Origin: Mermis nigrescens
Lineage: Eukaryota > Nematoda > Enoplea > Mermithida > Mermithidae
Assembly (NCBI GenBank): GCA_036768485.1
Contig: JAVLUZ010000626.1
Coordinates: 336,001 to 400,000, forward strand
DNA: 64,000 nt
Direction of reading: 5' to 3'
The notes below the pieces were generated by a model that was not told the DNA's origin, made no database searches, and saw only the letters and a program-made list of their open reading frames with translations. Of this stretch, positions 11,260 to 22,402 are shown piece by piece. Both the position numbers and the translations under genes were made by a program. How positions within the stretch are numbered: the first letter of the stretch is position 1; each line of letters starts with the position of its first letter.

Positions 11260-12860
11260 AGTTATCGAATGGCAGTGTAAAGAGTGCGAAAATCGGGGGT
11301 GAAAAAGCACTTTTTGGTCGAGTTTTCAACCTGCTTATGTCCGATACTAACTCCGATTATTAGTTTTTTAAAATGTTTTCTGACAGAAATGTAGAGAAAT
11401 CTGTAGAAAAATGTAGAACAAAAGAAATCTGCATATAAGCAAAGTCTTACTATGCTCTATGTTGAGTTAGATCCTGGGGTTTAAAGTTTACACTCTAGTG
11501 GATAATGTAAAAAAACGGATTTTAACTAAGATTTCTCTGCCAAATTTTCCCGCTTATGAGTCAGGGTGGATTGAATACAGCAGTAATAAAGTGCCTCTCA
11601 TGGGCTACACATCGCAGCAAACCGCATTTAAAAAAAACGCAATATTGAGTTATTTATGGGGGTGTAAAGTTCGAAATCAGAGGTAAAAAATGGGCGAAAA
11701 AACACGTTTTTTCCGAATTTCGATTAATAAATCATGCCAAATAATTTTTGCAAGAGAATTTTGGCACACAGGAATGTACTACGATTTAAAAGCTACAAAT
11801 AATACTCAAACCGAATTTCTTTAAACTCAATGGGGAGTTCGGTACGGAATTTTAAAGTTTACAGTGTTCTAAATGATGGAAAATACGTTTTTGTTGCGCT
11901 TTTTGTTTGCCACTTTCTCCGTCCAGAAGTCGGGATAAGTCCAATAGAATGAAAATAAAGTGCTTTATATCGGGTGCATGTCAAAGTAAATTGTGTATAC
12001 ATTAATATTTAGCGAGTGTAAAGTCAAAAATTTGGTGTTTAAAATGCGTTTTTGTCTTGTTTTGTCTGCCTGCTTCTCCGGTTATGAGTCAGGGACACGA
12101 TTATCAAGTCTAGAAATGGACCAGGAACCAAATTTGATATGCCAGTCTGGCGCATATGTTTACACTCTACAGTGTTTTACAGTGGTTTACACCTATTGTT
12201 AGTTTGCCCATAGAACATTATGGAGACTTAATTTTTTTCATAAATATTAATCGTACACTAGGTGTTTACATGAAGTTTACACTACAAATGTATTTATCTT
12301 CGTTTTTGAGCATTCCAGAAACCTAATTTTTTCCTGGAGTCTAGAAATTTCCAAAGAATCAAATGTGAGACGTCACGTAGGCGCGTTTGTTTACATCCAA
12401 CAGTGATGTAAAGTATTTTACACTCATTGTTTATTTGTCCTCAGACCATTGTAGACATGCAATTTTTTCATAAATGTTGATAATAATATCCGAGTAATAT
12501 CAGATTTACAAATCGGAATAAAGTCCTCTTTACATTAGGCGGTTGTGTAAAGTTTACACTGCTAATTAATCTTTGTTCTAGAGCTTTGCGAAAACCTGAA
12601 TTTTTTGCCGAAATCTGAAAATTTACATGGAATCAAATAAGGGACGTCAGCTGGGCGCGTTTGTTTACACTCAACAGTGATGTAAAGTGGTTAATCTTCG
12701 TTCTAGAGCTTTGCGAAAACCTAAATTTTTGCCGAAATCTGAAAATTTACATGGAATCAAATAAGGGACGTCAGCTGGGCGCGTTTGTTTACACTCAACA
12801 GTGATGTAAAGTGGTTTACATCTGTGTCTATTTGTCATTAAATCGTTATGGATCGACGTA
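11260..12860. repeat. Array of diverged repeats carrying TTTACACT / AGTGTAAA pairs
   Basis: At least a dozen GTGTAAA or TTTACAC words occur in this 1.6 kb, often as close inverted pairs (for example TTTACACTCAACAGTGATGTAAA). Each recurs in a looser unit of roughly 250-300 bp containing a TTGCGAAAACCT- or TTTTTCCG-like block. The best preserved tandem step is a unit of about 125 bp at about 12567..12690 repeated at 12691..12815 with very few changes. Not coding. Confidence 0.7.
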
Positions 12861-12879
12861 AATTGAGTATCTGCATGAA

Positions 12880-13955
12880 TCTTCTGACATTCGAGCTGTT
12901 TGAATCTTCAAATACTAAAGTCGAGAAGATGTTGTTTGGTCGAGAAGAGGCTAATTAACGAAACCCATAGCTTTTGTAATATTAATCATAGACGGATGAA
13001 ATTTTTTTCGCGTTTTCTTTCAACATGTTCTAAGTACTGAACGAAAAAATTCGCTTTTCTGAAGTTTATTTCTTAGTATTATGAAAGTACCATATTCTTA
13101 AGTTACTCCAATATTTATTCTTTCTATACGCTCAACTCTTTTATTTATAATTTAATTAACTAATTTCAATACTCTAAATATCAGCCACTGTAACGGGGGC
13201 ATATGCGACACGTGAGCAAAATTTTACCCGCACCGGTTTCCCGGATCTTCCGCTCTGATTCGCGTGTGTATACTAATCATTTAACTCGGGCTCTTGCTCA
13301 CAACTGCGCAAAGCCTTGAATGATATTGAAAGCAATGAAAACCTCAGCTTGCACTTTGACACTTAGAATGGCTGTATCTGCTAGTGACATGCTTAGTAAT
13401 AATGAAATACGAACAACTTAATTATGACTTGTTAACAGCATTTCACTTTCAGTCACATTATTAAGCAAATCAAAGTTAAATGAAGTCTGCAAAAAGTTGC
13501 ATTACGTAATATGCTTTTAAGATATTATGTCAATCAGTGAAAATTATTTTAAAATAATACGTTTTTTCAGAGACCGCAGAATATACTTCGATTTTTTGCA
13601 TTGTTTAGAGAAAGTCTGATTTTTAACATATTTTGCGATTTTTGGCATATAACATAGGGAGATTCCTAGTCCCCTCCTTTTACATCCTCGATAATTCACA
13701 ATCCCAAGTATATTCCCCTTTTTTGTTCCATCGGAGCATTTTTCTTTGCTAGTTCATTATTGATACTTGCAAAGTTTATAGAGAAATTAATTCGCTGTAA
13801 CACCGTCTCTGATAATCTCTCTAGCGAGTCTTCGCTAGCTAAACATAAAACATTAGTACATTGTCTGTCCTTTTTTTGCAAAAAATTTAAGGATTTTAGC
13901 TGTAAATGCATACATAGTGAAATTAGAGATCACGTATAGAGATGATTGTATTAAA
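12880..13955. other. Intergenic, nothing recognised
   Basis: A phrase at about 13114-13165 (TATTCTTTCTATACGCTCAA) recurs at 10757-10812, so some of this is dispersed repeat. No gene seen. Confidence 0.45.
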
Positions 13956-13970
13956 AAATTGGTGATGTCT

Positions 13971-14262
13971 CAAGAGCCCCACCAGTCCCAACAGCCCCAC
14001 CGTCCCAACAGCCCCACCAAAATCCCAACAGCCCCACCCGTCCCAACAGCCCCACCAGTCCCAACAGCCCACCGTCCCAACAGCCCCACCGTCCCAACAG
14101 CCCCACCAATCATCCCAACAGCCCCACCAATCCCAACAGCCCCACCACGTCCCAACAACCCCACCGTCCCAACAGCCCCACCGTCCCAACAGCCCCACTC
14201 AGCAGTCCCAGCAGCCCCACCGTCCCAACAGCCCCACCAATAATCCCAGCAGCCCCACCATT
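13971..14262 (+). repeat. Minisatellite arm of fold-back A (left)
   Basis: About 17 units of 17 bp with 1- to 4-base insertions between some units (AAT, AATC, AAAAT). The reading frames through it (Pro-Thr-Ala-Pro or Gly-Leu-Leu-Gly runs) are by-products of the repeat. Confidence 0.9.
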
Positions 14263-14629
14263 ACTGCGATTGCTATTATGCGAGAAGTACGTTTGGCGGA
14301 TGTACTTTTGAATTATTGAATTTATACGGGCTCCGTTTGATCATAAAAGAGCAGCATGTACATACAATTTAGGTAGGAAAGTACGTACTGCCCAAATGTA
14401 GCTGTATATTGCATGCATAGATCGATGTGAAGTGTTAAAATTCAATAAAAATCAAAACTTTCACGCTAATCTGCTTCAAAATAGCCAGAAAATGTGGATT
14501 AGCGTAATTTTTACGCTATTTTAACATTCATACCAGTTTTGAGGTCATTTTTGGCTCAAAGCTCCTTCTCCAGACCGATCGTGCCATGCAGCTATGAAGC
14601 TATGATTATAACAGTGGGATAGTTGCAAC

Positions 14630-14751
14630 CAAAATTGGCAGCGAAAAGTCTGGTGGGGGAGAGTGCTAAATATAGAATTCTGGGGGTTTACCATAATTTG
14701 GGGGTTTAAGGGGGTTAAACTCTAAACATCCCCTCCCCAAGCTTATGTGTG
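14630..14751 (+). mobile_element. M1 MITE, degraded short copy inside fold-back A
   Basis: Starts CAAAATTGGCAGCGAAAAG, ends AAGCTTATGTG TG-like; about 122 bp. Flanks GTTGCAAC (14622..14629) and GTTGGGAC (14752..14759) agree at 6 of 8 and start with GT like every other M1 target. Confidence 0.5.
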
Positions 14752-14805
14752 GTTGGGACAGTGCGACTGTTGGAGTGGTAGGACTGCTAGAACGATGGAA
14801 CTGCT

Positions 14806-15150
14806 GAGATTGGTGGGGCTCTTAGGACTAGTGGGCTCTTGGGATTATTGGTGGGGCTGTTGGGACGGTGGGGCTGCTGGGTAGGTGGGGTTGTTGGGAC
14901 GGTGGGGCTGTTGGGATTGGTGGGGCTGTTGGGACTAGTGGGGCTGTTGGGATTATTGGTGGGGCTGTTGGGACGGTGGGGCTGTTGGGACGGTGGGGTT
15001 ATTGGGACGGTGCGGCTGTTGGGATTGGTGGGGCTGTTGGGATGGTGGGGCTGTTGGTATAATTGGTGGGGCTGTTGGGACGCTTGGGCTGCTGGGATTT
15101 TTGGTGGGGCTGTTGGGACGGTGGGGCTGTTGGGACTGGTGGGGCTCTTG
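14806..15150 (-). repeat. Minisatellite arm of fold-back A (right)
   Basis: Inverted array of the same 17-bp unit (ACGGTGGGGCTGTTGGG on the plus strand), about 19-20 units with more variation than the left arm. Confidence 0.9.
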
Positions 15151-15569
15151 AGACACAATCGAAAAATTGTAAATTGTTGTTGCATTTTTATTGCTTCGTC
15201 CATTTCACATCGAATGATTAATCCCGGATTAACTTTTGACTCATCTAAGAAAGATTATTCGACGAAAATTCGCACACTTGTATGCAACTGAATTTTTATG
15301 AAATGCAAAAGACCGCAGGGTCAGAGTTGATATGCACAGGTGTACGTTAAAAGCCATTGATAGAGATATGCTGATGTTATGTGCTTTTGAACCACCCTAT
15401 AAAATAAACATTCATGCTAAACGCATCCTCGCATTATATGAAATTTCCTGCTCCTAGCATTCCACATTAACATATGAGGCATATGACGTCATGTGTTTTG
15501 CTGAGAAATCGATTTAAGTCGTATGCTTTCAAAGCAAATGTACATCTGCGTAACTGTGCGCGAGTTTTG

Positions 15570-15726
15570 TCAGTTCATACATAACTGTAGCTTGCATCTA
15601 CTATTCTGACATTGAAGCTGCACTATCGAATTTCAATTTTTCTGCCTATTAGTCGTTTTGGCTGACTCGCTAGCGAAAGTACAGGAACTGAATTATATCA
15701 CTGCATTATCGTCGATATCCTTCATA
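15570..15726 (+). promoter_or_regulatory. Putative core promoter and 5' UTR of LEA-like copy 1
   Basis: TCAGTTC at 15570..15576 matches the arthropod initiator consensus TCAGTY and lies about 155 bp before the ATG. The same stretch is conserved upstream of copy 2 (near 38020). No clear TATA box about 30 bp upstream. The transcription start is inferred only. Confidence 0.35.
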
Positions 15727-18700
15727 ATGTCTTCTGAAGAACACAAAGAAAAGGTAACCATTTCCTCTGCACGAAACTATATGTTGAAACTAGATGCTCA
15801 GACTCTTTAAACTCTTTTATTTATAAGTTAGAAAAAGCCGACCTAACACTTGTTTGCCGGGGGCCACTTCAGACGGCATCACTGCCCAAGTGACGTCCTG
15901 TAGAACACAATATTAATGTGTTTTCCATTTATCTTTTTATCGTTTTTACTACTTTTATTCCTAAACGTGTTCCGTCTAAGACAACAGTTGAAAATAGTTT
16001 TTATTGACGATTGTAAAAATTTCGGGAAATTTCTAGCCGATGACTAGACGAGTAGGACAGTTCGAAATATGGGTAAAACTGCAAAGTGATCGATATTAAA
16101 TGAGAATGTTTTTACCCTAATTGCATCAGGTCGAATGCTTAAAGAAGTCTGTTCAGGATGTTACTTTTCTGAATTTTACTTCGATTTTCACATGCTTCTT
16201 TCGTAGAAAACCAGACCGGAAAAATTAAAATTCGAAATTTTATATATTTTTCAGAAGTAGTCAAATGGCATAAGTGTAGGGTAATCTTTTCATTAAAAAC
16301 CTAATGAATAGAAAGCATCTCAAAAAAAGAATTCAGAGAATTAGGATTGCTGAGTAGAGACTGTACACGTTGATTAATTGAATAAGCTAATTTGTTACAC
16401 CTAGCATTTGTTGCTGATATCGTAAATTACAAGAAAATCTTTGGATAAGAAGATGTTAGAATTTCATTTTCAATTTATTATTTTAGATAATGATCTTCAG
16501 TTATACACATAGGTGGGCAGCACCAAAATTTTGGAGGGTGCAAGATTTTTCAAAGGTAAAAAAATGGTCTTAAAAATGGTGGTATGGCGAAATAACACCA
16601 TTTTTCAACGTTTCTTATCGTGCACTATCCATTGGCATCAAAAATTGCGAAAACAAACAAAAAAATTTCTAGAAATTGAATTATAGGGGTTCATACCTCA
16701 AACCCCCACGCCCACATGTGGTTATACACATTTGAAATATGTAGTTATTTATTTGTTGATGAAATCAATCGTTTTGCATTTAATTATCATTTAATGCAAA
16801 ATTTAATGTAACAGAAATGCGATGAAAAATCACAGAAATGTGATGAAAAACATGAGCATTCTGCTCAATGCGGCAACAAATCATTGGCGGATACGTTGAA
16901 AGACAAGGCTGGACAATTTGTCGAGAAGGTTGGCGAAGGTGAAGTAAATTACTCGAATTGACGTTTTCGTTTTTTCTTCTTTCAATCATTACCGGTTTTT
17001 TAAGTTTTTGTTTAATATGAAAAAATAATAAATTTAACTTTGAATTTCAAGCAACATCCCGTGTTCAGTGCGGCCATCATACGAATTTTCTGCGTGTTTC
17101 ATTCGGTCTGTCCCGTTTCTCCGACCATCCCGATTCTCCGACCATCCCGATTCTCTGTCTAATGATAAAACAGTTTATATTTAGATTCCCGAAATCCCCG
17201 TTTCTCCGACCGTCCCGATTCTCCGACTGTCCCGATTCTCCGACCGTCCCGATTCTCCGTTTAACGATAAAACAGGTTATTTTTAGATTTCCGAAATTCC
17301 CGTTTCTTCGACTGTCCCGATTCTCCGAACATCCCGATTCTCCGACTGTCCCGATTCTCCGACCAATTGTATGAAACACTATTTGTAAACACGAAAAATC
17401 ATCGTTTCTCTGACCGTCCTGATTCTACGACTGTACCGATCTCCGACCAATTGTACAAAACTCACGTTCAATGGTAAGGGATATTGACATTTGTGAAAGG
17501 ATGACGCTTTTTATTACTCCATTGATTGTTATACTTTTGCTCCATTCAAAAAAACCTTGCAGAATTTTCCGGTGCTCTTGTATGGTGAAAAATTATAAGT
17601 CATCAAGCGTCATCTGTGGATTTATCTTTATACAGACACCACAGTCTTACATTCTCAGAGCTCTTAACAAAAATGTGATTCCGACTCGTAACATCATATT
17701 GAATATCAATTGACTTCAAATGGTCGCGAAAAATATGCACGTAATCACGATAGTGAAGAAATTTATGAGCGGTCGGAGAATCGGGAAGGTCGGAGAATCG
17801 GGATAGGTCGTAGAATCGGGACGGTCGGAGAATCGGGACGGTCGGACAATCAGGTGCGGTCGAGGCAATCGGGACGGTCGGACAAGCAAGACGGTCGGAC
17901 AATCGGGACACAATCGTCTCATTATCGCATTTCTTAAGTGTATTAGACGCATTACTTAATGCTTAGGCTCATCGTTTTCGAGTGCTTGGCAAAGATTTTG
18001 AGGCTCTAATTCAAGGCTGAGTATTTTTAAAATCGTTTTTCTTGTTTTTTATCTGTTTCACTTCTAAGAGTTTTTGGGGAAGGTAAAAATGACTACAAAA
18101 CATTCGTTCGCAGCACCAAAATTCTGGGGGGGTGCTAGATTTGTTAGAGGTCAAAAATGGTCTTAAAAATGGTGGTATGGCGAGAAAAACACCATTTTTC
18201 AGCCTTTCTCATTAAGCACTATCCATGGGCATCAAAAAATTGCGAAAAAACAAAAAAATTTCAAAAATTGAATTCTGGGGAGTATTTTGGTTTCTGGGTG
18301 GTATTTCGGTTTCTGGGGGGTATTTTGGTTTCTGGGGGGTATTTTGGTTTCTGGGGGGTATTTTTGTTCCTTGGGAGGTATTTTGGTTTATGGGGGGATA
18401 TTTAGATTTCGGGGGGTACTTTGGTTTCTCGGGGGTGGGGGTGGTGCATACCTTCAAACCCCCACGCCCAGGTGTGCTGCGAAGTGCAAAAGTGTTTTTA
18501 AACTAATGTGACAGGAATGATATTTAAGAGTGTATTTACTGATAGGATTATGTCTAGCATTGTCCAGACTTTAAAACTATAGGAATACATTAATTACTTT
18601 CATAGCCTACTTGGATAATTGAATCACATGTAGTAAAAAATCTTCAATAAATAAAACGGACTATAGATTTTTAACAGTTGTTCCTAAACATTTTAAACAA

Positions 18701-19478
18701 CTGCGTATAAAAAAATGGCCCGCTGTTTCGATTTCGCAATGTCGTTTTTTTACTTCCGAAATCTAAAAAAGAACTATTAATCGCTTTAATACTTAACCCG
18801 CGAGAGAAGAAATCTATTGATTGTGGACATTTCTCTTGTTTTGCAAAGTTGTTAATAGAGCGAAATTCAATTTTCACTTTCAATGAATTCAACTAATTTT
18901 AATTAATTTTCAAGTGTCTCAGACTTATTGAAGTTTCAAATCTGACGAGATGAGCCAAAACAGCCGATTCTCTCTTCTCCGATGAATCAAGCTGCGTAGT
19001 TCTTGTTCACTCAATCGAGCAGATGTCTCACTTAATGAAGTGCCGGCAATAATAAAATTTTGCGGAAGAGAAAATTGCCAAAATTATCGCTTAGAAATAA
19101 CCTAAAGTACCGAATTACGAGGGGAATCATCAAATCAAAACTAAATTTACCAAAATCTTCGTTAATCTTAACAAAGTTTTGGCATGCATAAAGTTTTTTC
19201 GAGGATTATTCCTGGAAGCGCCCGGTCTTTTTGACTCTTCTGCCTGTAATAATGTCTTTTACTTTCGGCCGGAATTGCTGAATTTCGACCGGGAATTACA
19301 AAATAACTTTTGTTCGCCATTTTTTCATTTTAAGCTAAATTTTAAGTTCGATGATTTTTGACATTCTTGTTCCTAAAATTGCTTTGTTGTTTGTTTAGGA
19401 GCCGGCCAAATTTCTGACAAAGTTAAGAAAGAGGGAGAGGCCTTGGCTGGATTTTTGTCCGGTTCGAAGAAAGATTGA
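15727..19478 (+). CDS. LEA-like small protein, copy 1 (spliced)
   Basis: Exons seen: 15727..15753 (MSSEEHKEK, donor AAG|GTAACC), optional 15832..15889, 16815..16938 (acceptor AACAG, donor GAAG|GTGAAG, phase 1) and 19399..19478 (acceptor GTTTGTTTAG, stop TGA). Without the optional exon the product is 76 residues. It has a 7-residue repeat KCDEKSQ/KCDEKHE, then a Lys/Glu/Gly/Ala-rich amphipathic segment (LADTLKDKAGQFVEKVGE, GQISDKVKKEGEALAG) that resembles late-embryogenesis-abundant or other desiccation-type helices, and ends GSKKD. No signal peptide or membrane helix. In this copy the optional exon is 58 bp and shifts frame to a TAA after four codons, whereas in copy 2 it is 57 bp and open, so copy 1 must skip it or is damaged. 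The last intron (2.46 kb) holds fold-back B1 and an M1 MITE. LEA resemblance is by composition only. Confidence 0.7.
16508..16720 (+). mobile_element. M1 MITE, copy in duplication unit 1
   Basis: CATAGGTGGGCAGCACC ... CGCCCACATGTG with perfect GTTATACA flanks (16500..16507, 16721..16728). Its counterpart at 38936..39145 occupies the same site, so it inserted before the units duplicated. It lies in an intron of the LEA-like gene. Confidence 0.9.
17105..17916. mobile_element. Fold-back element B1 with 17-bp minisatellite inverted ends
   Basis: Left arm (17108-17455) contains units CCCGATTCTCCGACCGT broken by two spacers of about 45 bp (ATGATAAAACAGTTTAT-like). Right arm (about 17770-17910) carries the inverted unit ACGGTCGGAGAATCGGG. 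Edges read GTCTGTCCCG on the left and CGGGACACAATCG on the right. Flanks TTTCATTC (17097..17104) and TCTCATTA (17917..17924) look like an eroded 8-bp duplication; the better preserved right flank in B2 is TTTCATTA. It sits in the last intron of LEA-like copy 1. Confidence 0.7.
18101..18476 (+). mobile_element. M1 MITE with expanded internal G-rich repeat
   Basis: Start CATTCGTTCGCAGCACC is the M1 end with a few changes, and the end is CCCACGCCCAGGTGTG. The 3' part (18276-18435) is an array of about eight units like GGGGGGTATTTTGGTTTCT; other M1 copies have only one to three. Counterpart in unit 2: 40405..40744, where the array is shorter. Confidence 0.75.
18540..19390. other. Intron 3 of LEA-like copy 1, distal part
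   Basis: Non-coding. About 300 bp here (18570-18960) is missing from the matching intron of copy 2, where sequence jumps from TGTCCGGACT to AATCAAGCTGC. Confidence 0.6.
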
Positions 19479-19534
19479 TTGAGTGTAAACTACGTAGATT
19501 TTTTCTTGAACGTACAAATCTTTTTATATTATTT

Positions 19535-20286
19535 CAGGGTGGGTAAAAAGAGCGAAAGGACCTTGTAACTTCTTAAAAACGAAAGCAAATAGAATGCGGT
19601 TTGCTTTTATCATTCTCACCATAATAATTTCAAGTGATAATTAGAGTTCTTGCGTTATCCAAAAGATACACGCAATTTAACATGCGTCATTTTTCGAGTC
19701 ACGATTACGCCGGTCTGAAATATCAATTGCATTTGTTGCCCTGTACACTCTGGGACAGCTGAGCGTAGTTTCTTTTATTCTAAGCCACTTCATTCATTTA
19801 TCTTTTTACTCATTTGCTTTTGGGTATTTTGGCTCACTGTAAAATAATCGAGCTTTGATCAAAAATTGTAAGTTCTCTCAACTGCTTGTAAATTAAAAAC
19901 TTTGATTATTAATGCACTGATATGTAGTAAAAGATCATTTATTTCACCTAGATTAAATAATTAAAGATAGAAATGAAAAGAATAATTTAAAAAACAATTT
20001 TGATATCATATAAAGCAAGCCACTTTCAATTATCTTTTTTGTTGAAGAATTATATTGTTGAAAAGATGGCTTATTTTATGCAATGAATGTGCAAAGTTCT
20101 GGAAAAAACGACTTCTGCTAAATTTAGTGTAAAAACAATGACAGGTTAACCAGTATAATTGAAACTTGACTCCGTTGTCGCTGTGATAATAGGCTCTTAG
20201 ACAAAACAAACCGCGTTTAATTTGGCGAAGTAGGTATTTTAGATGTTATAAGGACCAATATGCGATTCGTTTTTTGACCCACCCTG
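19535..20286. mobile_element. Non-autonomous element with CAGGGTGGGT ends, in the 3' UTR
   Basis: Begins CAGGGTGGGTAAAAAG and ends CTTTTTTGACCCACCCTG-like (reverse complement CAGGGTGGGTCAAAAA), so about 15 bp of inverted end. 752 bp with no transposase frame. Copy 2 has the same insertion (41395..42130) but copy 0 at the window start does not, so the insertion came after copy 0 split off and before units 1 and 2 duplicated. Tc1/mariner-like by end type; target duplication not resolved. Confidence 0.65.
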
Positions 20287-20451
20287 TATAATGCATAGTT
20301 AGACATATCACTATGTTTTCTGTAATGCTTTGATCGTTCGATAGTAATCGCGTCGATTTGAAAATACTCATACTAATCAGTTTTTGTGCGGCATCTGCAT
20401 TATTATTGCTTAACAATCTGCCTCTGTATTAGTCGGCTTATCAGTCATGAG

Positions 20452-21037
20452 TTAATGTGGGTTAAAGCCACGCATCTATCACCGATTTTGTTTTTCTAGT
20501 ACTCAGCCAATTTTACTAGTTAAGTAATGAAAATTTACAGATAAGATTCTCATACATTAAAGTTTATTGTGACAAATTTTAGCCAATTTCAACGAAGTGC
20601 TCCAAAAATTATCAACTTCAACGTGATTACCGTGATTTTGAACTAAATTGTACAAACGTTCACGATATGATAAACTGCGTTTTCTTTCAATATCCATAAC
20701 TGATCCAATTTCCATTAGGTTTTTGTGCCACTTATAAATGCTGTTCTTGTCAGGTGGGTCACACAACTCACAGCCAAACTCAGTTCGAAATTTTCTTTGG
20801 ACCGTAGCAATGCTTTTCGTCTACTCAAACCATGCAGCGACTTTTGCACGTTCAGTTACAGAATAGGACATGGTAAAATTTATATTAAACTGGCAATAAT
20901 AGGACGGGAGACTTCAAACTTTGAGTAATAAAACTTCTATGTTTATTGTACATTAGCTGTGATGTTTCATCAAGTTTACACAAAAATTGTCCGTTTTACG
21001 CAAAAGCAAAATCGGTGATAGATAAGTGGCCCACCCT
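20452..21037 (-). mobile_element. Mariner-like element remnant with DUF4817-type N-terminus
   Basis: Inverted ends share CCGATTTTG and ATCTATCACCG (left 20468-20490, right 21006-21029), continuing outward to GGGTGGGCCACTT at the right. It contains the transposase fragment described separately. Counterpart in unit 2 spans about 42573-43976 and has gained one M1 MITE inside. Confidence 0.6.
20557..20871 (-). pseudogene. Transposase N-terminal fragment (DUF4817-like HTH), broken
   Basis: From ATG at 20871 the frame reads MSYSVTERAKVAAWFE, then an in-frame TAG, then TKSIATVQRKFRTEFG, PPDKNSIYKWHKNLMEIG and SVMDIERKR. This order (ERAK...VAAWFE, VQRKFR, KNSIYKWHKNL, GSV) is the helix-turn-helix region that opens many insect mariner/Tc1-type transposases. 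After about residue 75 the family resemblance fades and no DDE domain follows, so it is a deleted, inactive remnant. The copy in unit 2 has TGG in place of the stop but carries a frameshift and a MITE instead. Confidence 0.7.
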
Positions 21038-21039
21038 GA

Positions 21040-22402
21040 TACCTATATTTATATGCGTAGGTATGAAGATACCTTACATATTCAACACGGAAGTTTCACG
21101 AGTAAAAAGTGAAAGAGAAGAAAACGTACTAAAACTTCATTTAAAAAATATAAAACAGATGCATCCTTAGAATGTTATCACGATACAAGCCCGGCGTCGA
21201 ATTGGGAGGCCATATTAACAGCTTGAGTGGTGGGTAACCAGATAGCTACGTATTTTTCACTTAAAGTGAAGTAAACATAACAGTTTTTTGCGTATAAACT
21301 CTCTACGACAGTTGCTGGTCAATTTTGAATGCTTTCCGAGGGAATATCAAAAATAATGGGAATCTAGAAAATCCATTAGATTTCACATAATTGAACTCTT
21401 ATAAGTTTTACCTTTCCGCGACTTTTTGACGTCAGTGAACATAAAAGTCGAGAAATGGGCTTTTGTTCATGTCAACAAGGTGTTCGGTGCATTTAAACGG
21501 AAAACAAAGAGGAAGTCAGACAGATGCACACTTACTCGGTTTTTGTTATAAAAAGTTATGCATTTTTCTGATATTCTTGTGCACACTTCGGATTTAAAGC
21601 TTTTCTCACTGCTGAGCTGAGTCGGCCTTCCTTAGATGCACAGCACGGCCGGTTGGGGAGGAAGTGTCAGCTTGAAAGCATTGAGCTAAAATGCCCTCAA
21701 AAACTGATTTAAGTGCTAAAATAGCGCAAAGACGATTATTTTTTCTAGTTTCAAGCACATGTACGAAAACTTGTTCATTTCCATTCATTTTTAGCTGACA
21801 TTTTACCAGATTTTCGCAGGACAATTTCCAATTTTTCCACTGAGGTCGTTTAACCCCCACGTTTATATGTATATCTGGTCTGTTCACAGTACAAGGTCTG
21901 GAAATAAATGATTTGCCGGCTCTGCCTGATATTCATGAAATTTTTAAATGATTTTTTGAAGCTGAATTTTGCAAAAAGTTTTAATATTATAATAAGATTT
22001 TAGCTGGTGATAAATAAAATTTATGTCGTTGATTTTTATGTGCTGCATAGCAAAAATTAAGAGTCTTTTCAAGAATTATAAAAAATTAAGTCCATAAAAT
22101 CACATTTACTCTCAATTTAATGGGTTCAATGCATCAAAATTGTTGTCACGATCCACATTGAATTTGTATTGTACCGTACTATGTTAGCCTAATCTCTACA
22201 TTCGAATAGCATTTTATTTCAATCGTTTCAAACGTAAATTGACTGAAAATAGCTAGCAAGATTTTTATTAAGATTGAAAAGCATCATTCTCATTATTTTA
22301 GTCAATTCTGAGCATTATTTTCATGTAGCAGATTTACACGGGAATTATGCACATACATGAATAAGACTGTTTAATAAATTATTAGTTTACTTACATCAGG
22401 CA
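21040..22402. repeat. Duplicated intergenic DNA with one R2 copy (about 21635-21890)
   Basis: Non-coding. The R2 copy starts near GCACAGCACGGCCGGTTGG and ends near GTTTATATG. From 22.03 to 22.32 kb is DNA absent from unit 2. The segment ends in CATTTACCATGTACACAT (22402-22419), the empty version of the site occupied by the 9.16-kb palindrome at 45.07 kb. Confidence 0.6.

Larger units (their letters stand above)
13962..15161. mobile_element. Fold-back element A with 17-bp minisatellite inverted ends
   Basis: Left arm (13971-14262) is a tandem array of units CCCAACAGCCCCACCGT; right arm (14806-15150) is the same array inverted. Outer edges read GTCTCAAGAG on the left and CTCTTGAGACACAATC on the right. 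The 8-mer AAAAATTG stands at both borders (13954..13961 and 15162..15169), which fits an 8-bp target duplication. The 540-bp centre is unrelated AT-rich DNA that also hosts a degraded M1 MITE. No transposase is present. Confidence 0.75.

Noticed and set aside
13696..13911. 71-codon minus-strand frame ending KRGIYLGL
   Set aside because: No family match, AT-rich codons, no splice context.
13971..15150. CRISPR-like array
   Set aside because: Short repeats without regular unique spacers in an animal genome; the pattern is a minisatellite inverted around a centre.
13917..15291. Long frames of Pro-Thr-Ala-Pro or Gly-Leu-Leu-Gly/Cys-Trp-Asp repeats
   Set aside because: They are read-through of the 17-bp minisatellite on both strands; the same repeat opens several frames at once.
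17716..17937. Arg/Ser/Gly-rich frames (GESGRSENRDGRR) in fold-back B
   Set aside because: By-products of the CCCGATTCTCCGACCGT array, present on both strands.
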